Shown piece after piece: positions 61,786-64,000 of a stretch of DNA of 64,000 bases. The DNA is from Geoglobus acetivorans (GTDB lineage: Archaea > Halobacteriota > Archaeoglobi > Archaeoglobales > Archaeoglobaceae). Under the pieces are notes generated by a model. That model made no database searches, was not told the DNA's origin, and saw only the letters and a list, made by a program, of their open reading frames with translations. A program made the position numbers and the translations under genes. Within the stretch, counting starts at the first letter, position 1, and each line of letters starts with the position of its first letter. Location: positions 1,116,001 through 1,180,000 of the forward strand of contig NZ_CP087714.1 of NCBI RefSeq assembly GCF_039641995.1, read 5' to 3'.

Positions 61786-63525
61786 CTATAGCTTATTAAA
61801 GTAGTCTCTTATTTTTAATGACATTAGTTTTCTTCTTTCTTCAAGGAATTCATAGTAGTTCATTTCCCAAAAGTTTTCTGGAAGGTCATACTTAGATAAA
61901 AAGATTCTTATCTCATCTTCTGACAACTCCTTTAGAAGTTCAGTCCAGTATTCTCTTGGAGATTTGTCTCCAATTTTTATATTGTCCTTGTATTCAAGAT
62001 ATGCAAGGTTTGCGACTTGGTTTATAACTTTTCGTGAGGTGATCCCTTCTCTTTTTAGAAAGGCTTTAGGGAAGATGTGGTGTAAATCAATTACTTTCTT
62101 CTTTTGTTTTATTAATGGGTTTAAGTAATCCTTAAGTTTGATATTTGAAAACATGACATTTACATCGGAGAATACTAAGGCCGCAGTGTATACTGAGAAA
62201 GCATAATTCACCGTTGAAGAGGTCTCCAATCTTCGAGGCAATAAAATATTCCAGAAATCATCCGTCAGATAAGTGTTGATTGTTTGATTTACAAAACTTT
62301 CGAAATTGGAGGAGGATAATCTGCTCAAGTCATCCTCAATTACCGATTCCGGCGTTCCTGTGTATCTCTGTGTTATTTGCGAGAACACAAACCATTTCCT
62401 GATAAGCGATTCAAGATCTCTGAAATCAATGTTAAATTCATATTTGCCCAGGAGGTAGAACGCATATGTTACGTAAAAAGCAACTTTAGAGCTTATTAGC
62501 TTTTCATTAACAAACCCTATACTGTGAATGATTTTGATATAATCGTGCCAGTTTGTTAAATCTAAAGCCTTCTCCTGACCTTCCTTGAATTTTTGGAAAT
62601 TCTTTTCTCTTATCTCCTCCAAGGTTACTTTGTTCTCTAAATCTCTTCCTTTTAATATTAAATAGGCATACTTCAATTTTCCTCTCAAGAAAGAGTATGC
62701 CACTATGGTTCTTATCAGATTCTCCGGGGTTGGAGTTATTCTTATCAGGTTGTAAGGGCTTGGTTTTCCATCAGAAGATTCTTTATGGGAAGCCTTGCAA
62801 AAGTTCTCAAGTAGTTCTCGTCCTTCAGACCAATAGACTGACATTAATGTGAGGATAAAATCAGATTGAGTCAGTGATTCTCCCTTACTGTTTATTCTTA
62901 CAAATATCTCGGAAACTTCTTCAGGGTCCAGGTCAGTTGATAGCTCCAAGACAGAAAACGGATAATTTATAATATTTCTAACTTTTTCAATTCTGCTGGC
63001 TATTTCATTTTCATTTATTTCGTGTACTTCATCCTCTCCTGAAAACTTTTCCAGATATCCCCGAATAAACGAATATGTGGATTCTGTTTTAAAGATGTGG
63101 CTTATATCCGGTATCCACCTATGATCTTTCTCTATTGCCACATTCCAGACCTCAAACTTCTCTTCAATAGGATTAAAAGCTATCTTCAGCTTAACTTCTT
63201 TCACATTCTTGGATATAATTTTTTTATCTTTTATGATAGAATAAAGAGACGTTAGCCTTTGTTGCCCATCAATTACAAGAAACCTTGGCTCCCTTTTATT
63301 GTTGAGGTTTATTTTCCTGTATTTATTTGGTTCTAAAATTTCCCATAGTATGATTAAACCAACAGGCAGTCCTTTATAAAGTGAGTCTATCAGGTCCCTT
63401 ACTTTTGTAGTATTCCATACAAAAGGTCTTTGAAGATCGGGGAGTGCTATTTCCCCTGTCTCTATATCATTTATTAAATTGACAAGATGATAAGTTTTAG
63501 GATTAAAAACGATGTTAGTTTCCAT
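61786..63525 (-). CDS. DUF262 protein with C-terminal HNH-like (DUF1524-type) region
   Basis: 579 residues. N-terminal DUF262/ParB-like domain: LPDLQRPFVWN, DSLYKGLPVGLIILWE and the hallmark VIDGQQRLTSLYSI; later IFVRINSKGESLTQSDFIL. C-terminal VIDLHHIFPKAFLK and NLAYLEYKDNIKIGDKSP fit the HNH-type DUF1524 nuclease motif. The domain order is that of GmrSD-family type IV restriction. It sits between hsdS and hsdR in the same direction, with GAGGAGGT before ATG 63525. AT-rich. Confidence 0.83.
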   Translation of the reverse strand: METNIVFNPKTYHLVNLINDIETGEIALPDLQRPFVWNTTKVRDLIDSLYKGLPVGLIILWEILEPNKYRKINLNNKREPRFLVIDGQQRLTSLYSIIKDKKIISKNVKEVKLKIAFNPIEEKFEVWNVAIEKDHRWIPDISHIFKTESTYSFIRGYLEKFSGEDEVHEINENEIASRIEKVRNIINYPFSVLELSTDLDPEEVSEIFVRINSKGESLTQSDFILTLMSVYWSEGRELLENFCKASHKESSDGKPSPYNLIRITPTPENLIRTIVAYSFLRGKLKYAYLILKGRDLENKVTLEEIREKNFQKFKEGQEKALDLTNWHDYIKIIHSIGFVNEKLISSKVAFYVTYAFYLLGKYEFNIDFRDLESLIRKWFVFSQITQRYTGTPESVIEDDLSRLSSSNFESFVNQTINTYLTDDFWNILLPRRLETSSTVNYAFSVYTAALVFSDVNVMFSNIKLKDYLNPLIKQKKKVIDLHHIFPKAFLKREGITSRKVINQVANLAYLEYKDNIKIGDKSPREYWTELLKELSEDEIRIFLSKYDLPENFWEMNYYEFLEERRKLMSLKIRDYFNKL

Positions 63526-64000
63526 TTTGTCCAACCTCCTCAATCAAATGATTGACTCTAACCTTCCCGGTAAGCAAATCCTCCATCAATCCCCTTTTTA
63601 TTCTTTCAAGTTTTTCTTTATAAGCCTGTTCCTTTTCTATAGCTTTATCTATCTGTGAGAGAATGGAGGCGATGCGTTGTTGTTCTGGGAGTGGGGGAAG
63701 GGGGATTAAATGTCTTGATGCTTTTGGTACTGTTAACTGCGGAATCCCTGTTTCCTCTACATAAAATTTTACAAATCCGTTTATATATTCTGAAATAAAC
63801 CTCACATCCACCTCATACTTTGGCACAAGAACTAACAACCTGATAATAGCATTGAATTTTTCAAATCTTGGTATAGCTACTCCTAAAGCCCCTCTTGCGG
63901 TAATCGTAATAGAATTTTCTGGATATGTATAAGTATCACTATATCCATATAATCCTTTATTTTCTAAAGTGTTAGAAAATATTGGATATTTAAAAATATT
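63515..64000 (-). CDS. hsdS: Type I restriction specificity subunit, C-terminal part
   Basis: Open to the right edge, 161 residues seen. One target-recognition half (YPIFSNTLENKGLYGYSDTY, ITITARGALG, VPKASRHLIPLPPLPEQQRIA) and the following coiled spacer (ILSQIDKAIEKEQAYKEKLERIKRGLMEDLLTGKVRV). HsdS selects the DNA sequence. Its stop overlaps the start of the DUF262 gene by 11 nt. Confidence 0.9.
   Translation of the reverse strand, partial: NIFKYPIFSNTLENKGLYGYSDTYTYPENSITITARGALGVAIPRFEKFNAIIRLLVLVPKYEVDVRFISEYINGFVKFYVEETGIPQLTVPKASRHLIPLPPLPEQQRIASILSQIDKAIEKEQAYKEKLERIKRGLMEDLLTGKVRVNHLIEEVGQNGN

Noticed and set aside
1-64000. CRISPR arrays, tRNA or rRNA genes, insertion sequences
   Set aside because: I saw no regularly spaced repeats, no cloverleaf-like tRNA sequence with CCA-proximal T-loop motif, no rRNA text and no transposase. 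The CARF protein alone is not evidence of a CRISPR locus.

Overview
The window reads as a stretch of an archaeal chromosome, most likely from the Archaeoglobales (Archaeoglobus, Geoglobus or Ferroglobus type). This is inferred from gene content: form III RuBisCO, an AMP-phosphorylase end, O-phosphoseryl-tRNA synthetase, archaeal GatCA, pyruvoyl-dependent arginine decarboxylase, an archaeosine-type radical SAM enzyme, archaeal Thi4, a CooS-family protein, beta-oxidation genes and an ADP-forming acyl-CoA synthetase. Many genes have a TATA-like box about 25-29 nt before the start codon and no Shine-Dalgarno site, as expected for leaderless archaeal mRNAs. Genes are densely packed. Four convergent pairs overlap by exactly 4 bp through a shared two-way stop.

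Layout, 0-21 kb: AMP phosphorylase end, citrate synthase, the diaminopimelate/lysine pair dapL-lysA, a CooS-family protein lacking one canonical active-site cysteine, an AMP-forming acyl-CoA synthetase, a CoA-disulfide-reductase-like flavoenzyme, family 4 uracil-DNA glycosylase, a CARF-HTH regulator, an orphan secretion ATPase with mosaic base composition, a HhH-GPD-like protein, a zinc-finger rhomboid, RaSEA-like radical SAM, arginine decarboxylase, a DHPS-like protein, a PHP protein, MazG, nicotinate phosphoribosyltransferase, MgtC and RuBisCO. AMP phosphorylase and RuBisCO are the first and last enzymes of the archaeal AMP salvage pathway.

21-37 kb: an ABC-2 exporter (one permease fused to a PrsW-like protease domain) with a Zn-ribbon protein and a DtxR regulator, FdhD, an RHH/AIR-synthase-like fusion, then the minus-strand cluster gatC-gatA-sepS-nfi for indirect tRNA charging. 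Thi4 follows with a 43-aa Cys-rich protein, then LysE and YhhQ transporters, indolepyruvate:ferredoxin oxidoreductase (iorAB) and a nucleoside-type deaminase.

37-51 kb: a rhodanese lipoprotein and a fatty-acid degradation block (acyl-CoA ligase, acyl-CoA dehydrogenase, hydroxyacyl-CoA dehydrogenase/enoyl-CoA hydratase fusion, Lrp-type regulator, ADP-forming synthetase). Small membrane and zinc proteins, an HTH_10 regulator, a sodium:solute symporter with a small partner, and a second rhomboid follow.

51-64 kb is an accessory island. It starts with small PUA/EVE, HicB and DUF2283 genes. A dense field of toxin-antitoxin genes follows, several of them broken: two VapBC pairs with damaged PIN toxins, two nucleotidyltransferase/HEPN pairs, a DUF1156/HEPN scar, and an Mrr-type endonuclease. 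It ends with a type I restriction locus, read on the minus strand as hsdS, a DUF262/HNH-like gene, hsdR and a YgjP-like metallopeptidase. The most notable observations are the deviant CooS site, the embedded DUF262 gene, the tandem palindromic operator at 56.05 kb, the MntA frameshift beside an intact HepT, and the PrsW-permease fusion.
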